Program-made: the position numbers and the translations under genes | Source: Paenibacillus sp. J5C2022 | Lineage (GTDB): Bacteria; Bacillota; Bacilli; Paenibacillales; Paenibacillaceae | Length of the DNA stretch: 64,000 nt | Reading direction: 5' to 3' | NCBI RefSeq assembly: GCF_025567625.1 | Contig: NZ_JAOQJC010000002.1 | Span: 62,001 to 126,000, forward strand | The notes under the pieces: model-generated | Seen by the model: the letters and a program-made list of their open reading frames with translations, nothing else | Databases searched by the model: none | What the model was told of the DNA's origin: nothing | Part shown: one piece after another, positions 25,491 to 34,437 of the stretch | Layout: every line of letters begins with the position of its first letter | How positions within the stretch are numbered: position 1 is the stretch's first letter

Positions 25491-27268
25491 CGTTTATATC
25501 TACCGGAACGCACCGGTTCACGCTGAGCGGGGTGGACGAGCGGTTCCGCATCCAGGTTGTAACGGAAAAGGAGGGGGACGGCGTCGACTTGATCCACATC
25601 ATGCTGGATGCGAAGGAGGCGACGGTGCCTGCGCCGCTCACGATCAGCTGGGAGCATCCGGCCGACGACATCGGGGCCAGCTGGCATCCCGCCGCGGATC
25701 GCAACAAGAGCTTCAAGGCCGACTGGATGCGGGAGTACCGTTCCAACGCCGCGACGTCGGCGCCTGTGCATTCACTGTTCAGCGCGAACGGCAGCAATCG
25801 GTTGACGTTCGCGTATTCCGACGCTCTTCATACCGTTCATTACAGAGGAGCGATCCGGGAAGAGTCGGCCATGTTCCAGCTGCACGTGCGTCTGTTCCAG
25901 GAACAGACCGCGCCGCTTGACCATTATGTCGCCACGCTGCGCATGGATACGAGAGATATCCCCTATTACGATTGCTTGACGGATGCGAGCGACTGGTGGA
26001 GCCGCATGGCGGAGTACAGACCCGCACATGTGCCGGAGACGGCTCGATCGGCCATGTACTCTACCTGGTACAGCATGCATCAGAATGTGACGGCGGCGGA
26101 GGTGGAAGCGGAGTGCCGGCTGGCGAGGCCGCTGGGCATGGAAGCGGTCATCGTCGACGACGGCTGGCAGACTTCGGACAATCAGCGGGGATACGCCTAC
26201 ACCGGCGACTGGCAGCCATGCCCGGAGAAATTCCCGGACATGAGGGAGCATGTCGAAGCGATTCATGCGCTCGGCATGAGAATCATGCTATGGTACGCCG
26301 TGCCGTTCGTCGGAAAGCATAGCGAAGCGTGGCATCGGTATAAGGACAAGTTCCTCCGGTATAGCGAAGGTATGGGGGCGGGCGTCGTCGATCCCCGTTA
26401 TCCGGAGGTGCGGGAATACATTATCGGCACCTACGAGAGAGCGATAACGGATTGGAATCTCGACGGCTTCAAGCTTGACTTCGTCGATCAGTTCTATTCG
26501 CCGGATAGAGAGACCCCGTCCGACGCTCCCGGGCGCGATTACGATTCGGTGCCTGCAGCGGTGGACCGCCTGCTGACGGAATGCATCAGCCGATTGAGAC
26601 AGCTGAAGCCGGATGTGATGATCGAGTTCCGCCAGCCATATATCGGTCCGGCGATGCGCAAGTACGGCAATATGTTCCGGGCTTCGGACTGTCCGAACGA
26701 CAGCATACAGAACCGTGTGCGGACGCTGGATATCCGGCTGCTGTGCGGCAATACCGCCGCTCATGCGGACATGATGATGTGGCATCCGCAGGAGCCGGCG
26801 GAAAGTGCGGCGCTGCAACTGATCAACGCGCTGTTCTCTGTCCCGCAGGTATCCATGAAGCTGGCGGATATGACGGACGGGCATCGCCGCATGACGAAGC
26901 ACTGGCTGTCGTTCTGGAACGACAACCGGGATCAGCTGCTGGACGGCAAGCTTGCGCCGCTGCATCCGGAATTGCTCTATCCGTGCGTGATTGCAAGCGG
27001 GCAAGACCGCGCCGTTATCGTCACTTATTACGATTCGCTGGTGACGCTTCCCGAGCCGTCCTCCTGCAAGGAATGGAGCATTGTGAACGGCCGTCTGGAA
27101 GCGGGCGTCTATGCGAGGCTTCAACAGCCGGCGGGCGAGGCCGAAGTAGTCATTCGGGACTGTTACGGCGACGTGGTGCATACGTTCAATCTCATGCTGT
27201 CGCAAGGAGCGCATGAACTTCCGATACCGCCATCGGGCAGCGCTCGCATCTGCCTGAGGCAATCCTAG
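25487..27268 (+). CDS. Alpha-galactosidase, GH36 family
   Basis: The protein has 593 residues from the ATG at 25487 with AGGAGGAATATC upstream. The N-terminal ~200 residues form a beta-sandwich. The (beta/alpha)8 barrel starts at about residue 200 (TARSAMYSTWYSMHQNVTAAEVEAE). It has VIVDDGWQT, the nucleophile Asp331 in GFKLDFVDQFY and the acid/base Asp401 in FRASDCPNDS. There is no signal peptide, so it should cleave imported alpha-galactosides in the cytoplasm. It is shorter than the ~730-residue GH36 raffinose-type enzymes, which suits the compact GH36 branch. It is followed 18 bp later by the ABC permease genes in the same operon. Confidence 0.9.
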   Translation: MTFISTGTHRFTLSGVDERFRIQVVTEKEGDGVDLIHIMLDAKEATVPAPLTISWEHPADDIGASWHPAADRNKSFKADWMREYRSNAATSAPVHSLFSANGSNRLTFAYSDALHTVHYRGAIREESAMFQLHVRLFQEQTAPLDHYVATLRMDTRDIPYYDCLTDASDWWSRMAEYRPAHVPETARSAMYSTWYSMHQNVTAAEVEAECRLARPLGMEAVIVDDGWQTSDNQRGYAYTGDWQPCPEKFPDMREHVEAIHALGMRIMLWYAVPFVGKHSEAWHRYKDKFLRYSEGMGAGVVDPRYPEVREYIIGTYERAITDWNLDGFKLDFVDQFYSPDRETPSDAPGRDYDSVPAAVDRLLTECISRLRQLKPDVMIEFRQPYIGPAMRKYGNMFRASDCPNDSIQNRVRTLDIRLLCGNTAAHADMMMWHPQEPAESAALQLINALFSVPQVSMKLADMTDGHRRMTKHWLSFWNDNRDQLLDGKLAPLHPELLYPCVIASGQDRAVIVTYYDSLVTLPEPSSCKEWSIVNGRLEAGVYARLQQPAGEAEVVIRDCYGDVVHTFNLMLSQGAHELPIPPSGSARICLRQS

Positions 27269-27286
27269 AAGAAGGGAGGAATTCTA

Positions 27287-28243
27287 ATGGCATCCAGATC
27301 GGCATCACCTAACGATCAGCAGTATACATTCAATTCGATGGGACAGCGACTGAAGTTCATGCGCAAGTATTGGCCGCTTTATGTCTTATCGATACCGGGC
27401 ATTCTGTACTTCGCATTGTTCCGATACATTCCGTTGCTCGGCTCCGTCATCGCGTTTCAGGATTACAACATTTTCAAGGGGATGTGGGATAGTCCCTGGG
27501 TAGGGCTGTATCATTTTCAGCGCATGTTCCAATATTCCGATTTCTTGTTAATTCTGAAAAATACGGTGCTGATCGGCGTATACGATCTCGTATTCGCCTT
27601 TCCGGTGCCCATTATACTGGCCTTGCTGTTGAATGAGCTGCGGCTCGTCGTATACAAACGGATTATTCAGACCGTCGTCTATATGCCGCATTTCCTGTCA
27701 TGGATCATCGTCGGCGGGTTCGTTGTAGGCGTGCTGTCGCCCTCCACCGGCATCGTGAATAAGCTGATCGGCCTGTTCGGCTTCGAACCGATCTATTTCC
27801 TTGGCGAGGAATCTTACATCCGAACGATTCTGGTCGGTTCCGGCATCTGGAAGGACAGCGGATGGGGGACGATAATCTATCTCGCGGCGATCGCCAGCAT
27901 CAATCCCGATCTGTACGAAGCGGCGGAGATTGACGGAGCCAACCGGTTCCGGCAGATTATATCGATTACAATCCCGTGCATCCTGCCGACGATCGTCATA
28001 TTGTTCCTGCTTCAGATCGGAAATTTTCTGGATTTCGGCTTCGAGCGCGTATTCGTCTTCCTGAATCCGCTGAATAATCAGAATGGAGAGATTATCGACA
28101 CCTATGTGTACAGAGCCGGTCTCGTTGAACGCCAATACAGCTTCACTACCGCCATCGGCTTGTTCAAATCGGTCGTCGGGCTGCTTCTCATTGTCATAGC
28201 CAATCGATTCAGCAAGAAGGTATCGGGTGAAGGGCTGTACTAG
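27287..28243 (+). CDS. Sugar ABC transporter permease, LplB family
   Basis: The protein has 318 residues and about six membrane segments, starting with YWPLYVLSIPGILYFALF. The transmembrane-domain coupling loop (EAA motif) is visible as NPDLYEAAEIDGANRFRQIISITIPCILPTI. It pairs with the permease at 28283 and the binding lipoprotein at 29304. No ATPase gene is nearby. Transporters of this type are known to share a multitask ATPase (MsmX in Bacillus subtilis), so I infer one is encoded elsewhere. It is strongly similar to the permease at 50083-51030. The substrate is probably an alpha-galactoside oligosaccharide, from context. Confidence 0.92.
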   Translation: MASRSASPNDQQYTFNSMGQRLKFMRKYWPLYVLSIPGILYFALFRYIPLLGSVIAFQDYNIFKGMWDSPWVGLYHFQRMFQYSDFLLILKNTVLIGVYDLVFAFPVPIILALLLNELRLVVYKRIIQTVVYMPHFLSWIIVGGFVVGVLSPSTGIVNKLIGLFGFEPIYFLGEESYIRTILVGSGIWKDSGWGTIIYLAAIASINPDLYEAAEIDGANRFRQIISITIPCILPTIVILFLLQIGNFLDFGFERVFVFLNPLNNQNGEIIDTYVYRAGLVERQYSFTTAIGLFKSVVGLLLIVIANRFSKKVSGEGLY

Positions 28244-28282
28244 CTCTGCCAACCGATACGGTGAAAACGGAGGGAATTACCG

Positions 28283-29152
28283 ATGATTATTTCGAGAGGA
28301 CAGAAGCTGTTCAACCTGTTCAACGTTGTCTTCCTAGGAGCGATCAGCTTGACGATGGTGCTGCCGCTCATTCATATCGTGGCGCAATCGTTCAGCAACA
28401 ACGTGGCGATCGTCTCGGGGGATGTCGCCTTCTGGCCGGTGAACTTCACGACGGGCAGCTATGAGCTTATTCTGGGCGATCCTTCCATATGGAAGAGCTT
28501 CCGGAACAGTCTGATCGTGACGGTATTCGGAACGCTGCTCAATCTGCTTATGACATCCATGCTGGCTTATCCGCTCGCGCGGCCGGAATACCTGTTCAGG
28601 AAAGGCGTGCTTATCTTCGTCCTGTTCACCTTAATATTCAGCGCGCCGCTCATCCCGAATTACTTGCTTATCCGAAGCCTGGGACTGCTGGATACGCTAT
28701 GGGCGATTACGCTTCCGATGGCGATCAGCGCCTTCAATATGTTCATTATGCGCTCCTTCTTCATGAATTTGCCCAGCGAGCTGCTGGATTCCGCGAAGAT
28801 GGACGGGTGCGGCGAGCTGATGGCGTTCTGGCGTATCGTGCTGCCGTTGTCCAAGCCTGTTATGGCCACGATGGCGATCATCTATGGCGTTGCCCATTGG
28901 AACCGGTACGGAGACGCCGTCTATTACATTAGCGACCGGGAATGGATTCCGCTGCAGGTGAGATTGAGAGAGATTGTATTCGCTGATCAGCTCGGCCAGG
29001 CAGATATAACGTCCGAGTTTTTTACAGAGCTGTCGCCGGAGGGCATCAAGATGGCGGTTATCGTCGTCGCTACCGTTCCGATTATGATGGTGTACCCGTT
29101 TCTGCAGAAGTATTTTATTAAAGGGATGCTAGTCGGTTCAATTAAATCCTAA
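28283..29152 (+). CDS. Sugar ABC transporter permease, LplC/YtcP family
   Basis: The protein has 289 residues with six predicted membrane segments. The EAA coupling loop reads LPSELLDSAKMDGCGELMAFWRIVLPLSKPVMAT. The C-terminus YPFLQKYFIKGMLVGSIKS is the typical end of this family. The ribosome binding site is GGAGGGAATTACCG. It follows the LplB-type permease by 39 bp and is a close paralogue of the permease at 51030-51926. Confidence 0.92.
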   Translation: MIISRGQKLFNLFNVVFLGAISLTMVLPLIHIVAQSFSNNVAIVSGDVAFWPVNFTTGSYELILGDPSIWKSFRNSLIVTVFGTLLNLLMTSMLAYPLARPEYLFRKGVLIFVLFTLIFSAPLIPNYLLIRSLGLLDTLWAITLPMAISAFNMFIMRSFFMNLPSELLDSAKMDGCGELMAFWRIVLPLSKPVMATMAIIYGVAHWNRYGDAVYYISDREWIPLQVRLREIVFADQLGQADITSEFFTELSPEGIKMAVIVVATVPIMMVYPFLQKYFIKGMLVGSIKS

Positions 29153-29246
29153 TAGTGTCATAATTATCGTTCTTTTATTGTTTAATGCAGTGAAAAAACG
29201 ACAAGGGACAATAAAAAATGACATACATTATTATTAATGGAAAAAT

Positions 29247-29278
29247 TATAATGTACTTGTAACAAGCAAACGTTTTCA
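29247..29278 (+). promoter_or_regulatory. Promoter with catabolite-repression (cre)-like site before the binding lipoprotein
   Basis: TATAAT at 29247-29252 could be a minus-ten box; no good minus-35 was seen. AGCAAACGTTTTCA at 29265-29278 agrees with the Bacillus cre consensus TGWAANCGNTNWCA at 12 of 14 positions. It lies just past the likely transcription start, a place where CcpA would repress. The 151-bp AT-rich gap between the permease and lipoprotein genes supports a separate promoter. Confidence 0.5.
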
Positions 29279-29303
29279 CCAAAATACGAAAGAGGGGTAA
29301 ACC

Positions 29304-30902
29304 ATGAAGAAGCTGACAGGAATCGGTCTATCGGTGGCAATGATTGCGGGATTGCTTGCGGGCTGTGCGGGCAATGACAAAAACAATACACCAAAAGAAA
29401 ATCAGAAGCCCGCAAACAATGAACAAAAAAACAATACGGGTGAGCAGGAGGCAAAAGGGCCGACGAAATTCTCGATCGTATATCCTACGACCGTAAGCTC
29501 GGGCTATCATACGAGAGTGCCGAATCTGAGCGAGACGAAGTGGGTAACGGAGCTGGAGAAGCGGACGAATACGGAACTGCAGGTTAGTGTACTGGAAGAT
29601 ACGAAATACGGCGTCATGTTCGCCAGCAATGACATTCCGGATGTCGTAGGCGCTATAGGAGGTCCCGGCGACAAGGCGATGGCCGGATCGGTGGAGAGCG
29701 GCGTATTCATGCCGCTGGATGATCTGCTTAAGGAGCATGGGCCCAACTTGCTGGCGCAAGTACCGGAGAATGTATGGGATATTGTCCGGGTAGACGGCAA
29801 GATTTACGGGTTGCCGGAATTTTTAAGCAATCCTTCCCGCCGTGCCACATTTATCCGTACGGACTTGCTGGAGCAGACGGGACTGCAGCCGCCGAAGACG
29901 ATTGACGAGTTCCTGGACGTCCTTCGCGCATTCAAGGAGATGGGCGTTAAGGAACCTTATCAAATGCGTGAAAATTTCAAATATTCAGACCTTGTCTTCG
30001 GTGCGTTCGACGTGCTGCCGTATAAAGATCAGTTCGAAGTGGTCGACGGCAAAATCCAGCCTAAATTTTTCGACTCCGAGAACATGATGAAGGCGCTGGA
30101 AACGATGAAGACGATGTATCAGGAAGGGCTGATCTCTAAAGAGTTCGCAACGATCTCGTCAACGGACTTCGGCAACAGTCTGGAAGCGGGCAACGCGGGC
30201 ATCTGGTCGCATAACGCCACTTCGCTGATGAGCTATCGCACCTCTGTCGCCCGTGCGGTGCCGGAAGCGCAGATCGATCTCATTCCTTCGCCGGTCGGTT
30301 CTGAAGGCAAGGGCGGTTACTTCTACTATCCGCCGCTCATCCGTTCCTTCTATATTAACAGCAAGGTGGATCAGGATACGGCTGTCAACATCATCAAGTT
30401 CTTCGATTGGATGCTGACTGACGAAGCTGCTACGTTCTTCTCGTTCGGCATCGAAGGCGATACGTACACGAAAGATGCGAACGGCAATATTGTATACGAG
30501 AAGCCGACGGATAAGGAAGGGCAAGAAGAAGCGTCGTTCCGCAACACGCTATGGGGCGTGCGCGATGCGAAGCTGAACAAGTTGGAAGTCATGATGGACC
30601 CGAGCGGTCCCGACGTCTTGAAGGCGTTCGACGAGCTGCTGCCGTTCGAAGGGCTTCCGGGCATCGGCTTCTATCCGGAGCTGGACGCTTACAACAAGTA
30701 TCCCGATCTGACGCCACGCGGAGACCAGGGCTCGAAGCTGATCGTCGACCATATGGTTCGCATGATCTATGGCAAGGAAGATATTGCGGATTGGCCGAAG
30801 GTTATCGAGGAGTATCTGGCCAAAGGCGGCAAGGAAATTCTGGAGCAAGCGAATGAGAGATGGAACAGCAAGCAAGGCGTCGTTAACATTACAACGGAAT
30901 AA
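29304..30902 (+). CDS. Extracellular solute-binding lipoprotein (LplA-like) of the alpha-galactoside transporter
   Basis: The protein has 532 residues. The lipoprotein signal ends in LLAGC with Cys21 as the acylation site, then an Asn/Lys/Gln-rich linker (~25 residues). The rest is a large binding protein of the LplA/YtcQ type with phrases such as FASNDIPDVVGAIGG, LPEFLSNPSRRATFIRTDLL and MRENFKYSDLVFGAFDVLPYKDQF. It is anchored outside the membrane and delivers oligosaccharide to the permeases just upstream. Two paralogues at 46563-48152 and 48259-49851 share these phrases almost word for word. The ribosome binding site is AGAGGGG. A terminator follows directly. Confidence 0.93.
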   Translation: MKKLTGIGLSVAMIAGLLAGCAGNDKNNTPKENQKPANNEQKNNTGEQEAKGPTKFSIVYPTTVSSGYHTRVPNLSETKWVTELEKRTNTELQVSVLEDTKYGVMFASNDIPDVVGAIGGPGDKAMAGSVESGVFMPLDDLLKEHGPNLLAQVPENVWDIVRVDGKIYGLPEFLSNPSRRATFIRTDLLEQTGLQPPKTIDEFLDVLRAFKEMGVKEPYQMRENFKYSDLVFGAFDVLPYKDQFEVVDGKIQPKFFDSENMMKALETMKTMYQEGLISKEFATISSTDFGNSLEAGNAGIWSHNATSLMSYRTSVARAVPEAQIDLIPSPVGSEGKGGYFYYPPLIRSFYINSKVDQDTAVNIIKFFDWMLTDEAATFFSFGIEGDTYTKDANGNIVYEKPTDKEGQEEASFRNTLWGVRDAKLNKLEVMMDPSGPDVLKAFDELLPFEGLPGIGFYPELDAYNKYPDLTPRGDQGSKLIVDHMVRMIYGKEDIADWPKVIEEYLAKGGKEILEQANERWNSKQGVVNITTE

Positions 30903-30910
30903 GACGAATG

Positions 30911-30935
30911 CAATCCCCCTCTGCGGAGGGGGATT
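30911..30935 (+). terminator. Terminator hairpin after the binding lipoprotein gene
   Basis: AATCCCCCT and AGGGGGATT pair around a short CTGCGG loop. The expected T-run after it is replaced by TCATGTCA and then the 5' end of the group II intron at 30943, so the intron lies immediately past this hairpin. Confidence 0.75.
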
Positions 30936-30942
30936 CATGTCA

Positions 30943-32848
30943 GTGTGCCACGCATGGCGATTAACTAGGTGGTGAAAGTCCACTGTGGGGGTCTGTAGTT
31001 ACCAACCACTAGTCAATGGCAAGGGTGTCCATCGCGAGGTGGAATCTGAAGGAAGCCGGAGGCAAAATTCCGACCCGAGGAACACGAACATCATCAGGCA
31101 TATGACATGGGATGAGCTTGCTGAACAAAGCAAAGTCCAATAACTACACGGACATGTCAGTGTAAATGATGCGGGTACATGGAAGGAAAGTGAATCGTCT
31201 TACCGTGGGAGGTCTCATGGACGTGAGGAGATATATATTCGAATCACGGTTGAAACAAGATTTATCATGAGAAGTCAGCAGAAGCCATAGTACCCGATGT
31301 AGTCGACGACACGGGGAAGGGCCGAACCCTTAGGAGGTGTTAGTCAATGAATGTTACCAAGACAGGAGCGAAGGGCAGCCAACTTCCAGCGGAAGGCTCA
31401 CCGCAAAAGAATAGTGCGGAACACAAAGGATATGCGGGAGTGCACAATCCTGTAAGGATAACTAAAAGAGACAACACCAACGCAAGCTTGTTGAAGAGTG
31501 GACTTCTTGAGCAGATTGTCAGCAGAGATAATCTGAACCATGCGTTCAAGAGAGTCAAAGCAAACAAAGGTTCACACGGAATCGATGGGATGGGAGTAGA
31601 TGAACTTCTACAATATCTCAAAGAGAACGGAGAAGCACTCAAGCAATCCATTCTGGACGGTAAATATCGTCCGAACCCCGTTCGCAGGGTAGAAATACCG
31701 AAAGAAGACGGGAAGAAGAAAAGAAATCTAGGAATCCCGACTGTAGTGGATCGAGTAATCCAGCAGGCAATCGCCCAGGTACTCACGCCGATCTACGAGA
31801 AGCAATTCTCAGAGAACAGCTTCGGGTTTCGACCCAAGCGGAGTGCACACGATGCCATTAGGAGAAGTCAAAGCAACATAGAGGAAGGGCACAAATATGT
31901 AGTGGACATGGACTTAGAGAAATACTTCGACACAGTGAACCAAAGTAAACTCGTCGAAGTATTATCGAGAACCATCAAGGATGGACGAGTCATCTCACTC
32001 ATACACAAATACCTAAAAGCTGGGGTTATCGTAAAACATCGGTTTGAGGAAACCGAAGTCGGCGTACCGCAGGGCGGCAACCTAAGTCCAATACTTAGTA
32101 ACATCATGCTAAATTAGTTGGACAAGGAACTGGAAAGCAGAGGACACAAATTTGTCCGCTATGCGGATGATCTGCTCATCTTCTGCAAGAGCAGAAGGAG
32201 CGCAGAGCGTACACTGACAAATATCCTTCCGTTTATTGAGAAGAAACTATTCCTTAAGGTTAATCGGGAGAAAACCGTTGTGGACGATGTGAGAAGAGTT
32301 AAATTTCTAGGTTTCTCATTCTACTCATACAAGGGTCAAACGAGAGTAAGAATTCATCCGAAATCCATCGCGAAGATGAGAAACAAGATCAGAGAGCTTA
32401 CTTCAAGAAGCAACGGAATGGGAAATGAAGCCAGAGCCGTGAAACTTAGACGCTATATCACGGGCTGGGTCAACTATTTCAAACTTGCCGACATGAAGAA
32501 ACTACTTCAAATCACGGATGAATGGATGAGAAGGCGAATCCGCATGATCTACTGGAAACAATGGAAACGAGTGAGGACGAGACTTGACAGACTACAATCC
32601 CTCGGTATCCAGAAACAGAAGGCATGGGAATACGCCAACACTAGAAAGAGCTATTGGAGAACCTCCAATAGCCCAATCCTCTCTAAGTCCCTCGATAACA
32701 AAACCATCAAAGGTTTAGGATTCCTATTCTTTTCAGACTACTATCGACAAGTCACTGCACATTCCTAATGGAACCGCCGTGTACCGAACGGTATGCACGG
32801 TGGTGTGGGAGGTCGGCTACTCAACTAATGGGTAGCCTCCTACCCGAT
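30943..32848 (+). mobile_element. Group II intron
   Basis: The element starts with GTGTGCCACGCATGGCG, the usual 5' end of bacterial group II introns, with the conserved domain I sequence CTAGGTGGTGAAAGTCCACT shortly after. A long structured RNA without genes (30943-31346) precedes the intron-encoded protein. Domain V is visible at 32771-32806 (ACCGCCGTG paired with CACGGTGGT around an ACCG/CGGT stem). Domain VI follows with a branch region at 32820-32830, and the probable 3' end is CCCGAT at 32848. The 3' boundary could be off by a few bases. The encoded reverse transcriptase is interrupted by a stop, so this copy is probably not self-mobile. Confidence 0.9.
31347..32768 (+). pseudogene. ltrA: Group II intron reverse transcriptase/maturase (LtrA-like), interrupted by an amber codon
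   Basis: A strong ribosome binding site (AGGAGGTGTTAGTCA) precedes the ATG. The frame gives 256 residues through reverse-transcriptase blocks 0-4 (KANKGSHGIDGM, FRPKRSAHDAI, GVPQGGNLSPILSNIMLN). A TAG at 32115-32117 then stops it, where related proteins have Glu (N-E-L-D-K-E-L). The same frame continues for 216 more residues with the catalytic YADD motif, the thumb and the maturase domain X (RRYITGWVNYFKLADMKK). One G-to-T change explains it. No HNH endonuclease domain follows. Unless the stop is read through, or the second part restarts at the TTG at 32118, no active enzyme is made because YADD is downstream of the stop. Confidence 0.92.
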
Positions 32849-32876
32849 TCATGGCGAGTTGAAGGAGACAGGGACG

Positions 32877-33121
32877 ATGACGATCAGTTATGACAGAGAG
32901 ACACGGATATTTCATTTGCAAGGGAAACGATGCAGTTATGTGATGCAGCTGGTGGGCGCCGGATGACTCCGATCAGTATGAGAGGGCATGCGGCCATGTC
33001 CGGCAATTTCGGCTACGAGCTGGATTTGACGCTGCTTGCGGCGGAGGATAAAGCTGCTATATCTGCTCAGATCGCGCTCTACAAGCAACTGCGTATGCTG
33101 GTGCAGAGCTGCAAGTCTTAG
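32877..33121 (+). pseudogene. Collapsed remnant of a second GH36 alpha-galactosidase
   Basis: An ATG at 32877 opens a 29-codon frame (MTISYDRETRIFHLQGKRCS then SYVMQL) that matches the extreme N-terminus of large GH36 enzymes. It ends at a stop near 32964. A second frame overlapping it (up to 33121) reads TPISMRGHAAMSGNFGYELDL, then IALYKQLRMLVQ, which belongs to the far end of the GH36 barrel and linker. The ~450-500 residues in between, including both catalytic Asp, are missing, and the C-terminus stops early. So this is an internal deletion plus truncation of a raffinose-type GH36 gene. It lies 28 bp past the intron and continues the alpha-galactoside theme. Confidence 0.82.
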
Positions 33122-33138
33122 CGATGGGAGAGAAGAGA

Positions 33139-34341
33139 ATGAGGAGAACGGAACACACGGAAGCCAGAAATGCCTTTATGAGTAAAGTGATGGAGCTGCC
33201 GGTGCTGGATACGCACACGCATCTGATTGGCGATTCGCTTGCTGCGCGCGATTTCTGGCAGATCGCCCATTACTTCTGGCTGCTGCGCGAGCTGCAGGCG
33301 GGAGGTTACCCCGCCGATGCGGAGAAGCTGCCGCTTGATGAGCGTATCGAAGCGTTCGTCGCGGCATATGACGAGACGAGAACGACGCTTATGAATATCG
33401 CGTTCACTCGGATAATGAGCGAGTTGTACGGAGTTGCGATCCACGATGGGGATTCCGTCAGGAGGGCGATTGCGGTTGTAGAAGCCGCGCAAGCGGATGC
33501 CGGCTGGGCGCAGACGGTGGCCGATCGAATGGCGATACGCCGTTCGGTCGTCAATTATCCGCAGCACGGACCGTTCCAGGGGATGAGGGAGGATGCCGTC
33601 GTCATGCCCCGAATTGATGGCGAGATGGGGAAGTGGTTAGCCGCCGTGGAGGCTTCGGAAGATCCGGGAGGGATATATCGGGAGACGGTGTCCGTCATCG
33701 ATCGCTTGCTTCGCGAATATGCCGATCGGGGATATCCCGGCGTGATGACGACGTTGCCGCATTACGGGGTGTCGGCCAAGGAACGAAGAACGGTCGGCCC
33801 CGGCAGCAGCCGGGATGTAGTCATGATGGAGTTCTTGCACGAAGTATGCGCCGCAGCCGAGCGGCATGGACTGCTCGTGCAATTGTTCCTCGGCGTGGAG
33901 CGTTCCTGGTGCGGAGAGGCGACGCCAGTCAACGACCCGCAGCGCATATTGAAGCTTCTGCCGTTATTCGAAGTGTACAGCTGTCCGTTCGAGCTTGTGC
34001 TCGCTTCGGAGCTGAACAATCTGGACGCCGTACAGGCGGCATGGAATTTCCCCAATGTGCATATCGGCGGGATGTGGTGGTTCAACTTCCGCGCAAGCAC
34101 GTACAAGGATAGCATGCAGTACAGATTGGAGGCACTGCCGGCAAGCAAATGCTCGCTTGTCGTATCCGATGCGCGCTGCATCGAATGGAGCTACGGGAAG
34201 ATATGGCTCATTAAACGGCTGGCCGCCGATTTTCTGTGGGAGCGCTTAACACAAGGGTGGATTGATGAAGGGACCGCGCTTCGCACAGCGGAGCAGTGGC
34301 TCTACGGCAGCGCTATGAAGCGGTACCACTTGATCCGATGA
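33139..34341 (+). CDS. Amidohydrolase-superfamily protein related to uronate isomerases
   Basis: The protein has 400 residues from the ATG at 33139 (GGGAGAG upstream); ATG 33124 is an alternative. The metal-binding D-T-H-T-H-L lies near residue 22, in VLDTHTHLIGD, with later motifs LVQLFLG near residue 245, NVHIGGMWWFNFRAS near 305 and SDARCIEWSYGK near 340. This pattern, with its final Asp in SDARC, is that of the glucuronate/galacturonate isomerase-like branch of amidohydrolase family 2. It is shorter than standard UxaC (~470 residues) and divergent, so a different sugar or lactone substrate is possible. It sits at the left end of the L-fucose locus but before its operator-controlled promoter. 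Confidence 0.72.
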   Translation: MRRTEHTEARNAFMSKVMELPVLDTHTHLIGDSLAARDFWQIAHYFWLLRELQAGGYPADAEKLPLDERIEAFVAAYDETRTTLMNIAFTRIMSELYGVAIHDGDSVRRAIAVVEAAQADAGWAQTVADRMAIRRSVVNYPQHGPFQGMREDAVVMPRIDGEMGKWLAAVEASEDPGGIYRETVSVIDRLLREYADRGYPGVMTTLPHYGVSAKERRTVGPGSSRDVVMMEFLHEVCAAAERHGLLVQLFLGVERSWCGEATPVNDPQRILKLLPLFEVYSCPFELVLASELNNLDAVQAAWNFPNVHIGGMWWFNFRASTYKDSMQYRLEALPASKCSLVVSDARCIEWSYGKIWLIKRLAADFLWERLTQGWIDEGTALRTAEQWLYGSAMKRYHLIR

Positions 34342-34365
34342 CTCGTCATGAAATGCAAGCAAGTG

Positions 34366-34409
34366 TTGACATCCGGCATGTGCGCTGATACGTTAAGGTT
34401 ATCGATAAC
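34366..34409 (+). promoter_or_regulatory. Promoter and LacI-type operator for the glycosidase/oxidoreductase/GH31 operon
   Basis: TTGACA (34366-34371), a 17-bp spacer and an extended minus-ten TGATACGTT (34386-34394) are followed by the perfect palindrome GTTATCGATAAC (34398-34409), just past the expected start site. The same arrangement precedes fucI at 40038-40081. Both are probably bound by the LacI-family protein encoded at 38960-39973. Confidence 0.72.
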
Positions 34410-34437
34410 ATTAATCGTACATAATGGAGGGATACTC

